Shown: positions 31,837 through 41,145, counted from the first letter of the stretch. The stretch is DNA of 64,000 nt from Streptomyces aureus (GCF_000725495.1 NZ_JNZD01000015.1:124001-188000), one strand, 5' to 3'. Program-made: numbers and translations. The notes: generated by a model not told the origin, from the sequence alone.

Positions 31837-34269
31837 TCAGGACACCACGGGCGTGGCGTCCGTGACCTCGCTCAGCCGGACCGTGCACAGCCCGCGGGAC
31901 TCGCTCTTCACCTCCGTCACCTTGAGCTGGGTACCGGGCGTGAGGATGTATTCCTCCTCGCCGGTGAAGGCGGAGAAGCGCTTGATCCCGACCGCCCGGG
32001 CCGGCGTCACCTCGAAGAGGGTCCGCTTGCCGCGACTGCCCAGGAACGCCCTGGCCACGTTCAGTTCGGAGGTGCACGAGGAGACGCCCCACCAGGTCAC
32101 CGTACGGCCCACCGGGTACTGCGCCCGAAGGTCCAGCGACACGCCCCGCCACAACGGCTGCGTGTACGAAGGCAGTTCCGAGACCGCCGAGAACAGCAGC
32201 CGCAGGTACGGCAGGTAGGGCGTGACCCTGGTGCGGTCGGGGGAGCGCAGAACGCTGTTGATCTCGCGGTAGAAGGCGGACTCACAGGTGTAGAGGTGGA
32301 GCGCGGCGATCGCGTCGGCGGACAGGCCGCCGCCGGCCGACTGGTCCGCACGCTGTTTGCCGAAGTCACGCGAGCGCCGGATGTACCCGGTCAGGCCGGA
32401 CAGCGCCGCGGAGACCGGGGCGACGGCGTTCTCGAAGTCCATCAGCGGGCTGTCGAAGACACCGGTGATCGACGGCAGGACCAGGCCCTCGTCCTTGACG
32501 CTGGTCAGGCGCTCCAGATACATCTGGTGCAGGTTCATGGTCGACTCGATGAAGGCGCCCATGCGCGCCGCGACCTCCCCGTCCGCACCGCCCGCGCCGG
32601 CCGCCGTCGCGTTCCACCCCTTGCTCGGCAGCCAGTCGACACCGTCGGTGCCCAGTGAGGCCAGGGCGTCGTTGACCTGGGCGAAGTGGTCGCCCTCGCA
32701 GAAGATGTCGCCCTGTGCCGCCGGGTTCGCGTGGTCGAGGTGCCGCACCTCGACGTCCGGGTACTTCTGCTGGAGCCGCTGGACGACCCGCTTCAGGCTC
32801 CGGGCGTGCGCCCCCCACCACGCGAAGACGACCCCGCGGTCCTCCTCGGCCGCGTCCTGCTTGGCCTTGAGGATCTCCTCGACGATCCGCTCGGCCACCG
32901 GCCGCCAGAACGCCGTGTGCTGGTCGGGGCCCATCGCCCCGTCGCCGCTCGCGGTCAGCGACGCGTTCAGCAGGAGCACGCCCTGCGTCAGCATCGCCTG
33001 GAACCACTCCGGCGGCTGGACCGTGTCCCGCTCCTTCAGCAGCGCCCGCACGTCGGCGATCGGGGTCTTCTTGGCGATGCCGTACTTCCACATCGCCGCC
33101 GCCTTGATCAGGCACCGGATGCTGACGACCCGGCCGAACTGGCTGTCCTTCCAGTCGCTGAAGGTGTTGTCGAACATGGCGATGCCGGTGGCGCTCTCCG
33201 CCCGCGGGTACGGGTTCTGGCCGAAGACCACGACCTTCCACTTGTGCGGCGGGTTCGGCTTGAGCGCCTGGAAGGTCAGCTCGCGGACCGGGACCACCTC
33301 GTGGCTGCGGCCCTTGCCGATGAACCGCGCGGCGTCCGGCTGCGCCTCGATGACCGGCTTCAGGAGCGGGAGCCAGGCCTCCCCGCCGCCGTCGAAGAGC
33401 TCGGACAGGGCGAGGGGGTCGTTCGCATCGGGCTGGGGCTGCTGCGGCTGGCCCGCGGTCGGGACGTCGTTGGCCGAACCGGTCATGGGGGAGGCGCTTT
33501 CGCTCGTGGTGGCAGAGGTAGAGGCAGAGGTGGCGGAGGGAGAGTTGGGGGTGGCGTTCTCGTGCGGCGCCGGGGCCGGGGCCGGCGTCGGCGCGGGGGC
33601 GGCCGGAGCGGCCACCGGCGGCACGATGCGCACCCGGTGGTCGACGGGCGCGTTCTCGATCCCGTGGAGCTGGGCGACGATCGTGGAGCGCAGCTCGTCG
33701 TCGTCCTCGAACCAGTGGTCGTGGAAGAGCGTGTAGCCGGTCCACATCAGATTGGCGCACACCCGGGCCGGCACCTGGCCGGTCTGCGCCCCCATCCCGA
33801 CGAGTGCCACGGACCGGATGCTGCCCGGCTTCTTGCGGTTCTGCCGGTGGACGGCCTGGAATGCGGCCGCGCAGGCCAGCGCCACGTTCATCGTGGCGCT
33901 CACGTTCTCCGAGGAGCGCACCATCGTCGGCGTCGATATCAGGTACCGGGGGACGGTCGCGCCGGACGGGACGCAGACCGCGCTGCCCACCGGCATCGGT
34001 CCGGCGAACCGGTCACGGATCGCGCGCTGGACGCGTACCTGGATGCCGGACCCCAGGTACCGCTTGATGACGGCGTCGACCCCGCCGTCCATCCGGCCCC
34101 GGGAGTTGGTGGGGGTGACCCAGGCGTCGACGTCCTCGTCCAGGATCGAGCCCTTGCGGATCTCGATCCCGGGAGTGTCGGCGAACGCGGCGCGCCACGC
34201 CTCCACCACCCGCTCGTTGACGTCCGTCAGCACCACCCTGAGCGCGGGCAGCACACTGCTCTCGGTCAT
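31837..34269 (-). CDS. macro domain / uracil-DNA-glycosylase-like / ADP-ribosyltransferase fusion protein
   Basis: Encodes 810 residues in three modules. Residues 36-190 are a macro domain (GSILDEDVDAWVTPTNS with Asn55, then VGMGAQTG at 157-164), which binds or hydrolyses ADP-ribose. Residues 218-282 are a Pro/Ala/Ser linker. Residues 287-560 resemble family 1 uracil-DNA glycosylase: FGQNPYPR (349-356), QGVLLLNASLT (429-439), AWWGAHA and HLDHANPAAQ (510-519). The catalytic Asp of GQDPYH is Asn351 here. Residues 650-790 match R-S-E ADP-ribosyltransferases: Arg708 in WRGV, WGVSSCTSE (727-735) and the ExE motif EEEY (771-774). A role in nucleic-acid or protein ADP-ribosylation is inferred. CAGGAG precedes ATG 34269. 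Confidence 0.85.
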   Translation of the reverse strand: MTESSVLPALRVVLTDVNERVVEAWRAAFADTPGIEIRKGSILDEDVDAWVTPTNSRGRMDGGVDAVIKRYLGSGIQVRVQRAIRDRFAGPMPVGSAVCVPSGATVPRYLISTPTMVRSSENVSATMNVALACAAAFQAVHRQNRKKPGSIRSVALVGMGAQTGQVPARVCANLMWTGYTLFHDHWFEDDDELRSTIVAQLHGIENAPVDHRVRIVPPVAAPAAPAPTPAPAPAPHENATPNSPSATSASTSATTSESASPMTGSANDVPTAGQPQQPQPDANDPLALSELFDGGGEAWLPLLKPVIEAQPDAARFIGKGRSHEVVPVRELTFQALKPNPPHKWKVVVFGQNPYPRAESATGIAMFDNTFSDWKDSQFGRVVSIRCLIKAAAMWKYGIAKKTPIADVRALLKERDTVQPPEWFQAMLTQGVLLLNASLTASGDGAMGPDQHTAFWRPVAERIVEEILKAKQDAAEEDRGVVFAWWGAHARSLKRVVQRLQQKYPDVEVRHLDHANPAAQGDIFCEGDHFAQVNDALASLGTDGVDWLPSKGWNATAAGAGGADGEVAARMGAFIESTMNLHQMYLERLTSVKDEGLVLPSITGVFDSPLMDFENAVAPVSAALSGLTGYIRRSRDFGKQRADQSAGGGLSADAIAALHLYTCESAFYREINSVLRSPDRTRVTPYLPYLRLLFSAVSELPSYTQPLWRGVSLDLRAQYPVGRTVTWWGVSSCTSELNVARAFLGSRGKRTLFEVTPARAVGIKRFSAFTGEEEYILTPGTQLKVTEVKSESRGLCTVRLSEVTDATPVVS

Positions 34270-34396
34270 CGTCCACTCCTGTCGTGCACCAGCGGTTCCA
34301 AGACCTCGAACGTATCTGCCACCACTGACAACGCGACTTCGGCCGTGGGATGGTGACCGGCCGTCATGCTCCGGTGGGCGGAGGGAGCGGGGCCGA

Positions 34397-34810
34397 CTAG
34401 TGCCTCGCCGCCGTCGTCGCCCCGTCGGCTTCGGTGTCGTAGTCCTGGCGCGCCTGCTCGACCTTGTCAAGGTTGGCCGCCGCCCATTCGGAGAGGTGGG
34501 CGAAGAGGGGCGCCAGGCTGCGGCCCAGCTCGCTGATCTCGTACTCGACCCGGGGCGGGACCTCGGGGTGGTACGTGCGGACGACCATGCCGTCGCGTTC
34601 CAGCTGCCTCAGCCGCTGCGTCAGCACCTTCGGAGTGATCGTGCCGATCAGCCGTTCCAGCTCGACGAAACGGAGCCGGCCGTGTGCGTTGAGGGTCCAC
34701 ATGATCGGGGTGGTCCACCGGCTGAACACGATGTCCACGACCCCGCTGGTCGGACAGGCGAGTCGAGGGTCGGTCGCGGCGGCTGCCGCCGGGTCCGTGC
34801 TGCCGTTCAT
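34397..34810 (-). CDS. HxlR-family transcriptional regulator
   Basis: Encodes 137 residues from ATG 34810 (GGGG five bases upstream); GTG 34840 and ATG 34828 are alternative in-frame starts. The HxlR winged helix shows CPTSGVVDIVFSRWTTPIMWTL, RFVELERLIGTITPKVLTQRLRQLERDGMV-type sequence and YEISELGRSLAPLF. The Cys in ACPTSG is the position used for redox or electrophile sensing in some HxlR proteins. Divergent from an NmrA-like reductase gene; this pairing is very common, the regulator repressing the reductase. Confidence 0.88.
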   Translation of the reverse strand: MNGSTDPAAAAATDPRLACPTSGVVDIVFSRWTTPIMWTLNAHGRLRFVELERLIGTITPKVLTQRLRQLERDGMVVRTYHPEVPPRVEYEISELGRSLAPLFAHLSEWAAANLDKVEQARQDYDTEADGATTAARH

Positions 34811-34847
34811 GCGCACCCCACACCCCATCGGGATAGTCACTTTCCTC

Positions 34848-34857
34848 TAGGTACCTA
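34848..34857. promoter_or_regulatory. palindrome TAGGTACCTA upstream of the HxlR gene
   Basis: A perfect 10-bp palindrome within an AT-richer patch (CTCTAGGTACCTACTATATC) between the divergent HxlR and NmrA genes. It is a likely core of an HxlR operator. Confidence 0.5.
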
Positions 34858-34966
34858 CTATATCGGCGGTGTTAGCGTCCCCGTGTCGCCCCGAGAGCAC
34901 CTCTCGGAGCGGACGTCACCCGCCGTCTGGGCGGTCAACCATGCTGAATCGACAGGGGAGTTGTTC

Positions 34967-35812
34967 ATGTTCGTAGTGACGGGGGCCACCGGGAACGTCG
35001 GCCGATCGCTCGTCAGGACGCTCGCGGAGACAGGCGCGCGGGTGACCGCGACCTCCCGCGGGATCACGGGTACGGATGTGCCGGAGGGCGTCGCGCATGT
35101 ACGGGCCGACCTGGCCGACGCGGAGAGCCTGCGGCCGGTCCTCGACGGCGCCGACGCGCTCTTCCTGCAGAACGGGGGCCCGAGCGCACACCGGTTGAAC
35201 CCACGGGACATCCTCGACGTCGCCAAGGCTGGCGGCGTCGGACACGTGGTCCTGCTTTCCTCGCAGGGCGTCGCGACCCGGCCCGGTTCGGCCTCGCACG
35301 GGGACACCGCGCGTGCCATCGAGGACGCGGTACGGCAGTCCGGGACGACGTGGACGATCCTGCGGCCCGGAGGCTTCGACTCCAACGCCTACGCCTGGGC
35401 GGAGTCGGTCCGCGCCCACCGGGTGGTCGCCGCGCCGTTCGCCGACATCGGTCTGCCGACGGTCGACCCGGACGACATCGCCGAGGTCGCCGCCGCGGCC
35501 CTGCGGGAGGACGGCCACGCCGGACAGGTCTACGAGCTGACCGGACCCGAGCTCGTCACGCCCCGCCGGCAGGCGGAGGCGATCGCGGACGCGCTCGGTG
35601 AACCCGTCCGGTTCGTGGAGCAGACCAGGGACGAGGCCCGCGCGATGATGCTGCGGTTCATGCCCGAGCCCGTCGTCGACACCACGCTCACCATCCTCGG
35701 CGAGCCCACCCCGGCCGAGCAGCGCGTCAGCCCCGACGTGGAGCGGGTCCTCGGCCGAGCCCCGGGCACGTTCGCCGACTGGGCGCGGAGGTATGTCGCC
35801 GCGTTCCGCTAG
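34967..35812 (+). CDS. NmrA-like NAD(P)-binding protein
   Basis: Encodes 281 residues of the atypical SDR/NmrA group. The dinucleotide motif TGATGNVG is at 5-12, VVLLSSQGV follows strand 5, and TILRPGGFDSNAY is the characteristic segment that replaces the SDR catalytic region. Such proteins are quinone reductases or redox sensors. AGGGGAG lies six bases before ATG 34967. Probably regulated by the divergent HxlR protein. Confidence 0.88.
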   Translation: MFVVTGATGNVGRSLVRTLAETGARVTATSRGITGTDVPEGVAHVRADLADAESLRPVLDGADALFLQNGGPSAHRLNPRDILDVAKAGGVGHVVLLSSQGVATRPGSASHGDTARAIEDAVRQSGTTWTILRPGGFDSNAYAWAESVRAHRVVAAPFADIGLPTVDPDDIAEVAAAALREDGHAGQVYELTGPELVTPRRQAEAIADALGEPVRFVEQTRDEARAMMLRFMPEPVVDTTLTILGEPTPAEQRVSPDVERVLGRAPGTFADWARRYVAAFR

Positions 35813-35931
35813 ACCGCTTGGCAGTGGGTTTTGGTGATCGCCGGTGGTCCGCCGGGTGCTCCGAGGGCCGGGTCCGGGCTGTCAGTGGTGGCTCCTAGAG
35901 TGGCAACACGTGAGGCGAACGGGGGCGTGCC

Positions 35932-38900
35932 GTGCTGGTGTGGAGTTTCGTCGTCCAGGGGTACACGGGCGGGCTGGACGAGGAACTGCGGTGGGTGTGG
36001 CTCAACCCGCGCGGGCGCGCGCTCAAGCAGGTGCCCGGTGTGCTCCAAGGGCATCGCGAGGTGCTGCGGATGGCTCAACTGCGCCGGTGGGCAAGGCGGC
36101 ACCGGCAGGAATGCGGGGAACTGGCCGGCCGGTGGGCGCTCGCCGGCGTCGCCGTCCCGGCGCGGCTGGGCGAGGACGATCCGGTGTGGCGGGACGCGCT
36201 CGCCGAGCAGGGCGTCGCCCTCGCCGAGGAACCGGCGGGGGACGACGGGCTGGTCGCCCGGGTGTACGCGCACGCCGTGACCGGGCGGCGGATCACGCGG
36301 GTCATGCACGAGGACGTGGCACCTTACCGTGACCGGGTGATGGCCTACGACGAGTGGGAGCGGGTCGAGGGATTCCGCACCGGCATCCCCGCCGACACCG
36401 TCGCCGACGCGGACCGGCCGTTCGAGCTTCCCTTCCCCGAGCGCGCGCTCGCCGCGTGGCCGGGGCGGGAGGAGACGGTGCTGGCGGAGGCCGACCGGCT
36501 GAGCTGGCTCGCCCTGAACAAGACGGAGACCGACCGGTACTTCAAGGACCTGGAGAAGTCCGGGCCGGAGCTGCTGCCGCTGTTCCTCGACGCGATGGCC
36601 GAACGGTATCTGTGCACCTGTGCCAGAGGCATCCCGGAAGCGGCCGCCGCCTACTTCGGCCGCGCGCGCAAGGCCGAGCGGGAACAGGCCCTGGTGATGG
36701 ACCAGGACTGGCTGGACGCGCGCTACCTCAGATTCGCCCGGGCCGGGGCGGTCGCACCGACCGCGCTGCGCGCGCGGGCGAAGGAGCTGAGCGTCAAGGG
36801 CGTGGCCACACCCGAACGGGCCGCCGCCTTCCGCGACATCGTGATCGCACTGGCGGCCGCCTCCGGAACTCTGGGCGGTCCGTACGCCCAGCTGGCGACG
36901 GACGTGCGCAAGGTGGCCAGGGCCGCCGGGCTGGACCCCGAGGAGGAGCTGGCCACGGTGCTGGGGGAGGCCGGGATCGTGCGGCGGGGTCCGGCGCACG
37001 ACGACGGCTTCTGGTCGGACGCGCTCAAGGGCCGTGCCTTCGACCTGCTGTGCGAGCGGGAGCCGGAGACGGTCGCTGCGGACGTGCTGTCATGGCGCCG
37101 GCCGGACCGGCGTACGGACGCCGCGCACTGGGTCGACATGCTGGAACGCAGCGGCGCCCTGGCCCGGCTGTGCGGCGAACTCCCCGGAGTGCCGGCCGCC
37201 GAGGCCGCGCGCTGGCTGACCGACTGTGTCTTCTCCCAGCACGACTTCGTACCGCTCGACGGGACGCTCTACGGTATCGCGACCCGCCTCGTCCCCAGGC
37301 TGGCCGCCGAGCAGATCCCGGTGGAGATCCTCTACGAACCCCATCCGACCGGCCCCGGCCTGCGCCGACCCCTGCCGCTCGATCTGATCGACCTCTGCCT
37401 TGAACACGGAGTCCCGCTGGCCGACCCGCCCGAGCGACTGATGTCCGCCCGAATGAACGACCTGGACGTCAGGCACCGCCCAGGGATGCGCCAGGTGTGG
37501 GACGACCCGCGCTTCGGACGTGAACTGCGCGCGGCGCTGCACGATGTGCTCCACGAGACCCTGGGCCACAGCGGTTACTACGGCCCGTACCGTCCGTACG
37601 ACAAGAAGGGCTGGAAGGAGCTGCACCCGCTCTTCGCCGCCGACGAGGGCCGGGAACTGCTTCGGGAGTGGTGCGCGCAGGAGCGCGCCGCGCTGAGCCG
37701 CGGTGTCGACCTGGCCGGACTGACCCAGCTCCTGGGCCGGTTCGTGCATGCCGGCGTCGCGGTGGAGATCGTGCTCAAGGACGACGACACCGCGGCCGAG
37801 TTCGCCGCCGTGGACGTGATCGGGCTGCTGACGTCCGAACTGCCGGACGGCGCGGACCCCGCGGACCGCGCGGAGCTGGAGAAACTGATCGACGGCCTGC
37901 CCCCGGAGCCGGTCGGCGACCTCCTGCCGCCCAGACCCGCCGTCATGGACGTGGTGGCCCGGTTGTGGCCCGGGCTGGAGGACCCGCAGTCACGGCAGGC
38001 CGCCGACACCCTCCAGACGGCGATCAACTGCCGGGTCGGGCTGGCGCGACTGGTCCGGTGGTTCAGCGCCGCGGCTCCGGAAGCCGCCGCGGCCCCGGAG
38101 GCCCCTTCGGCCCCAGAAGTCCCCTTGGCCCCAGAGGTCCCCGCGGCTCCGGAGGTCCCCGAGGCCGCGGCGGGCCCGGCCGGTGATGCCGTAGCGCCGC
38201 CGTTCTCCGAGGGACTCGTCTCGGCCTGCGAAGGACTGATCGCGCTCGCCGGTTCGGACCGGCCCGTGTGGACGGGCGAGGGGAACTCCCACACCGTGGA
38301 GATCGGCGTCGGTCGGTCCCGTGACCCGCTGCTGTCCTTGCACGCCTTCACCGCCCTGGTGACGCTGGAGCAAGCCGCGCTCGGTGACGTCCGCCCGGGC
38401 TCCGCCGCCACTGCCGACGCCTATGCCGCTTACGCCCGGCTGCCCTTCGTCGCGGACCCGGAGCAGCGGGGCCGCTGGCGGATCGTATGGGTGACCGCAC
38501 GGAACGACGGGGAGTGGCTGCCGGACCGGGGCCGGGCCTTTCGCACACCCACCTCGGTCGCCGTCGTCATCGAGTTCAACCGGCGGGAGCGGACACTGCT
38601 GGAGTTCGCGCCCGAGGGCGACTTCCCCGTGGACGGGCCGATGGCCGCGGCAGGGGCGGAAGTCGTGCACACCGAGCTGCTGCGGCCCGTGCGCCCGGCC
38701 TCCTGGTACGCACGCTTCGCCGAGCATCGCCAGGAGCGAGGACCCGTGCCCGCCCGGCCGACGCTGGTCGCACCGTTCGCCGACCGGCTCGGTGTCGACG
38801 TGGTGGAGGCGGTCGTCCTGCTCGTCGCACGGCCGAACTGCGCCGGGCACCAGGAGGGCCCGGAGAAGACCGGCCTCACCCATCGGAGCACCCCCTGGCA

Positions 38901-40182
38901 CGAGGACATATGGCAGGTGAAGGACGCGGACCCGCACGCGGCCACGCGGAGCCTGCAAGGCCTGCTTACCGCCGACGAGTTCACCGAGTTCTACGACCGG
39001 CTGCTGCCCGACGATCCCGAACGGCTGTGGACCGACGGCCCGGACGTCGAGCGGGCCGCCGACTGGTGGCAGGACCGCTTCGGCGCGCCCCTGCCCGTGC
39101 CCAGGGCGCTGCTGCCGCTCGCCGGGAAGGAGTTCGTCCGGCCCAAGGCCGAGGCCCCGGCCTTCTCCGGCCCCACCAGGCCGGCGAAACCGTGGTGGCC
39201 GGCCCCGCGTCTCGCCGCCCTCCTGGGTCATGTGGCCTCGGGCGGCAGGGCACTTGTCTCGGGCGAGGGCACATCGGAGTCCCCCCACCCCGGCACGGCC
39301 GACCTGCTCGGACTCGTGAGGGCCGCCGCCTGGACGGCGTACCGCACCCCGGCCGGTGATCCGCTGCGACCGGCCGTCGGGGCCACCGTCGCACGGCTGC
39401 GGGAGGCGCTGGACGCCGGTCCCGGCCCGCTGACGCTGTTCTCGACCCGGCCCAACCATCTGTTGAACGCACCGGCCCGGCTCGAGTCCCTGGGGCTGGA
39501 GGTGAGTACGCACCGGGCCCTGTCCTGGCAGGACGACCCGGAGTACACGAGGGTCCGGCACGTACGGGTCGACCCGGCCGCCCTCACCGGCCCCGACGAC
39601 CCGCTCCTCGACCGGCTGGACGCCTACCTGGACGCCGCACAGCCCTCCCAGTGGCTGCCGGGCCCGTCCGGTCTGCCGGGCCTGGCCGACCTGCGGATGC
39701 TGCTGTCGCCCGGTTTCGCGCAGCTGGGCGCGCATCTCACCGCGGACGACGGCAGGGTCACCGGCTGGGAACAGCACCCCAGCCGCTCGGTACCCCGGCT
39801 GGTGGAAGAGTGTTCGACGGCCTACGGGCTCGGCGCCGACGCGGCCGCCCTGTACCTGATGCTGCTCGCCCTGCCCGACCCGACCGACCGGAACGTGAAG
39901 CAGTGGACCGGGTGGAAGCCCGCCCGCTTCAGGGCCGCGCACACCGAACTCGCCGTGTCCGGGCGGGTGATTCGGGCCGACCGGGCCCGGGCCGGACGCA
40001 CTCTGTTCCTGCCCGGCCCCTGGCAGGAGGCCAAGGCGCCGCGCCTGCCGCTGGAGCGGTCGAAGCAACGGCTGTTGCCGAACGCGCGAGAGCACAGGTC
40101 CACGGCGCACACTGCGGTCGTGCCGCACCTGCCGGTACCGGTGCTTTTCGAACGGGCGTGGGCCCAGAGTTGGGGGAGCTGA
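35932..40182 (+). CDS. 1416-residue protein of unknown function
   Basis: A very large single-frame protein with typical Streptomyces codon bias. I do not recognise the family. Visible features: a mostly helical N-terminal 700 residues (for instance LSWLALNKTETDRYFKDLEK and AAAFRDIVIALAAASGTLGG); a Pro/Ala/Glu linker around 700-750 made of APEVP-type repeats; then a mixed alpha/beta region with PVWTGEGNSHTVEIGVG, WRIVWVTARNDGEWLPD and a C-terminal segment with TAYGLGADAAALYLMLLALPDPTDRNVKQWTGWK. No signal peptide, helicase, ATPase or nuclease motif was found. GTG 35932 has GGGGGC upstream. It stands alone. Confidence 0.75.
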   Translation: MLVWSFVVQGYTGGLDEELRWVWLNPRGRALKQVPGVLQGHREVLRMAQLRRWARRHRQECGELAGRWALAGVAVPARLGEDDPVWRDALAEQGVALAEEPAGDDGLVARVYAHAVTGRRITRVMHEDVAPYRDRVMAYDEWERVEGFRTGIPADTVADADRPFELPFPERALAAWPGREETVLAEADRLSWLALNKTETDRYFKDLEKSGPELLPLFLDAMAERYLCTCARGIPEAAAAYFGRARKAEREQALVMDQDWLDARYLRFARAGAVAPTALRARAKELSVKGVATPERAAAFRDIVIALAAASGTLGGPYAQLATDVRKVARAAGLDPEEELATVLGEAGIVRRGPAHDDGFWSDALKGRAFDLLCEREPETVAADVLSWRRPDRRTDAAHWVDMLERSGALARLCGELPGVPAAEAARWLTDCVFSQHDFVPLDGTLYGIATRLVPRLAAEQIPVEILYEPHPTGPGLRRPLPLDLIDLCLEHGVPLADPPERLMSARMNDLDVRHRPGMRQVWDDPRFGRELRAALHDVLHETLGHSGYYGPYRPYDKKGWKELHPLFAADEGRELLREWCAQERAALSRGVDLAGLTQLLGRFVHAGVAVEIVLKDDDTAAEFAAVDVIGLLTSELPDGADPADRAELEKLIDGLPPEPVGDLLPPRPAVMDVVARLWPGLEDPQSRQAADTLQTAINCRVGLARLVRWFSAAAPEAAAAPEAPSAPEVPLAPEVPAAPEVPEAAAGPAGDAVAPPFSEGLVSACEGLIALAGSDRPVWTGEGNSHTVEIGVGRSRDPLLSLHAFTALVTLEQAALGDVRPGSAATADAYAAYARLPFVADPEQRGRWRIVWVTARNDGEWLPDRGRAFRTPTSVAVVIEFNRRERTLLEFAPEGDFPVDGPMAAAGAEVVHTELLRPVRPASWYARFAEHRQERGPVPARPTLVAPFADRLGVDVVEAVVLLVARPNCAGHQEGPEKTGLTHRSTPWHEDIWQVKDADPHAATRSLQGLLTADEFTEFYDRLLPDDPERLWTDGPDVERAADWWQDRFGAPLPVPRALLPLAGKEFVRPKAEAPAFSGPTRPAKPWWPAPRLAALLGHVASGGRALVSGEGTSESPHPGTADLLGLVRAAAWTAYRTPAGDPLRPAVGATVARLREALDAGPGPLTLFSTRPNHLLNAPARLESLGLEVSTHRALSWQDDPEYTRVRHVRVDPAALTGPDDPLLDRLDAYLDAAQPSQWLPGPSGLPGLADLRMLLSPGFAQLGAHLTADDGRVTGWEQHPSRSVPRLVEECSTAYGLGADAAALYLMLLALPDPTDRNVKQWTGWKPARFRAAHTELAVSGRVIRADRARAGRTLFLPGPWQEAKAPRLPLERSKQRLLPNAREHRSTAHTAVVPHLPVPVLFERAWAQSWGS
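38074..38172 (+). repeat. Ala/Pro/Glu-Val linker repeats inside the 1416-residue protein
   Basis: Degenerate 18- to 27-base units based on GCCCCGGAGGTCCCC encode repeated AAPE(A/V)P steps. The segment separates the helical half from the alpha/beta half. Confidence 0.65.
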
Positions 40183-40290
40183 GGGTTCCGAACTGTCCAC
40201 GGTCCGAACCGAACTGTCCACGGTCCGGACTGTCCTCGGTCCGGTCTGACCTCGACCGCTAGGCCCGTTTCGTCCGCGCGGTACGCGGAT

Positions 40291-41022
40291 TCAGATGCCG
40301 CGCGAGTCGGCCAGGACGGAGGCCTGCTCCAGCATGCGGGTCGGTTCGCGGCCGGTGCCCCAGGAGTCGTTGAAGGACGGTACGGACTCGACGTGGGGGC
40401 CGAACCGTCTGCGGATGGCTTCCAGCAGGACGGTCATGGCCTGCGCCTCGAGGTCGCGGTCGCCGGCCGACTCCTTGCGGATCGCGCCCTGTGAACACAG
40501 CGAGCCGTATTCGTCCGTCAGCGTTCCCGCGCACCAGCCGTCCGTCCGCAGCCGCAGCGACGCGCGGTGCAACAGGGCCGCGACCGGCGTGGCGTTCGGA
40601 TCGGGGCCCGGGGGAGTGGTGAGAGGCAGGGCGGCCGGAGCCGGTGGAGCGCCGATGCGGGTCCAGTCGACCGGGGGCGTCTCGATGTGCGCCGTGTTGA
40701 CCTCGTAGGCGACGGCGGCGAGCGCGAGACGGGCGTCCATCTCGTCCTTGACCGCGGCCAGTCGGGCATCCAGACCGTCGCCGTGTGCGCCGCGCTCGCC
40801 GGGGGACTTGGGGCGCCTGGTCGACCCGGAAGCCGCGGTGGATCCATCAGATGGGGCAGGGCCGGGAGGCCCCGGCTTCGCGGCAACGGGCGGGGTGGCG
40901 CCCACCGGCTCGGATCCCGCCGGTTCGGATCCCGCCGGTTCGTCTCCAGCCGGTACGAATCCGGCCGGTTCGTATCGCCCGGGTGCGTCGGTGGGCACGG
41001 CGTGCTGCGTGAGGGACTGCAT
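40291..41022 (-). CDS. DUF6197-like protein with repetitive N-terminus
   Basis: Encodes 243 residues. The first 90 residues are low complexity, including five EPAG-type pentapeptide steps (FVPAGDEPAGSEPAGSEPVG). The C-terminal 130 residues contain LLHRASLRLRTDGWCAGTLTDEYGSLCSQGAIRKE, resembling the DUF6197 pattern of a helix followed by GW...G...CS.GAI. Function unknown. AGGAA lies ten bases before ATG 41022. It stands alone between the giant gene and the siderophore-interacting protein gene. Confidence 0.6.
   Translation of the reverse strand: MQSLTQHAVPTDAPGRYEPAGFVPAGDEPAGSEPAGSEPVGATPPVAAKPGPPGPAPSDGSTAASGSTRRPKSPGERGAHGDGLDARLAAVKDEMDARLALAAVAYEVNTAHIETPPVDWTRIGAPPAPAALPLTTPPGPDPNATPVAALLHRASLRLRTDGWCAGTLTDEYGSLCSQGAIRKESAGDRDLEAQAMTVLLEAIRRRFGPHVESVPSFNDSWGTGREPTRMLEQASVLADSRGI
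40905..40979. repeat. five tandem 15-bp units
   Basis: Units begin at 40905, 40920, 40935, 40950 and 40965 and follow CCGGTTCGGATCCCG with increasing divergence. Being 15 bases, each change in copy number adds or removes one pentapeptide in the DUF6197-like protein. Confidence 0.85.
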
Positions 41023-41145
41023 GAAGGATGGGTTCCTGGCGCGTCCCGCTTTCAGCGCCGCCGAACGGGCGGTACGGGGTGAACCGTGCCAGGGTGCTCC
41101 GGCGGACGGCGCCGACCACCCACGATCGGCCGGACGGCGTCCAAG

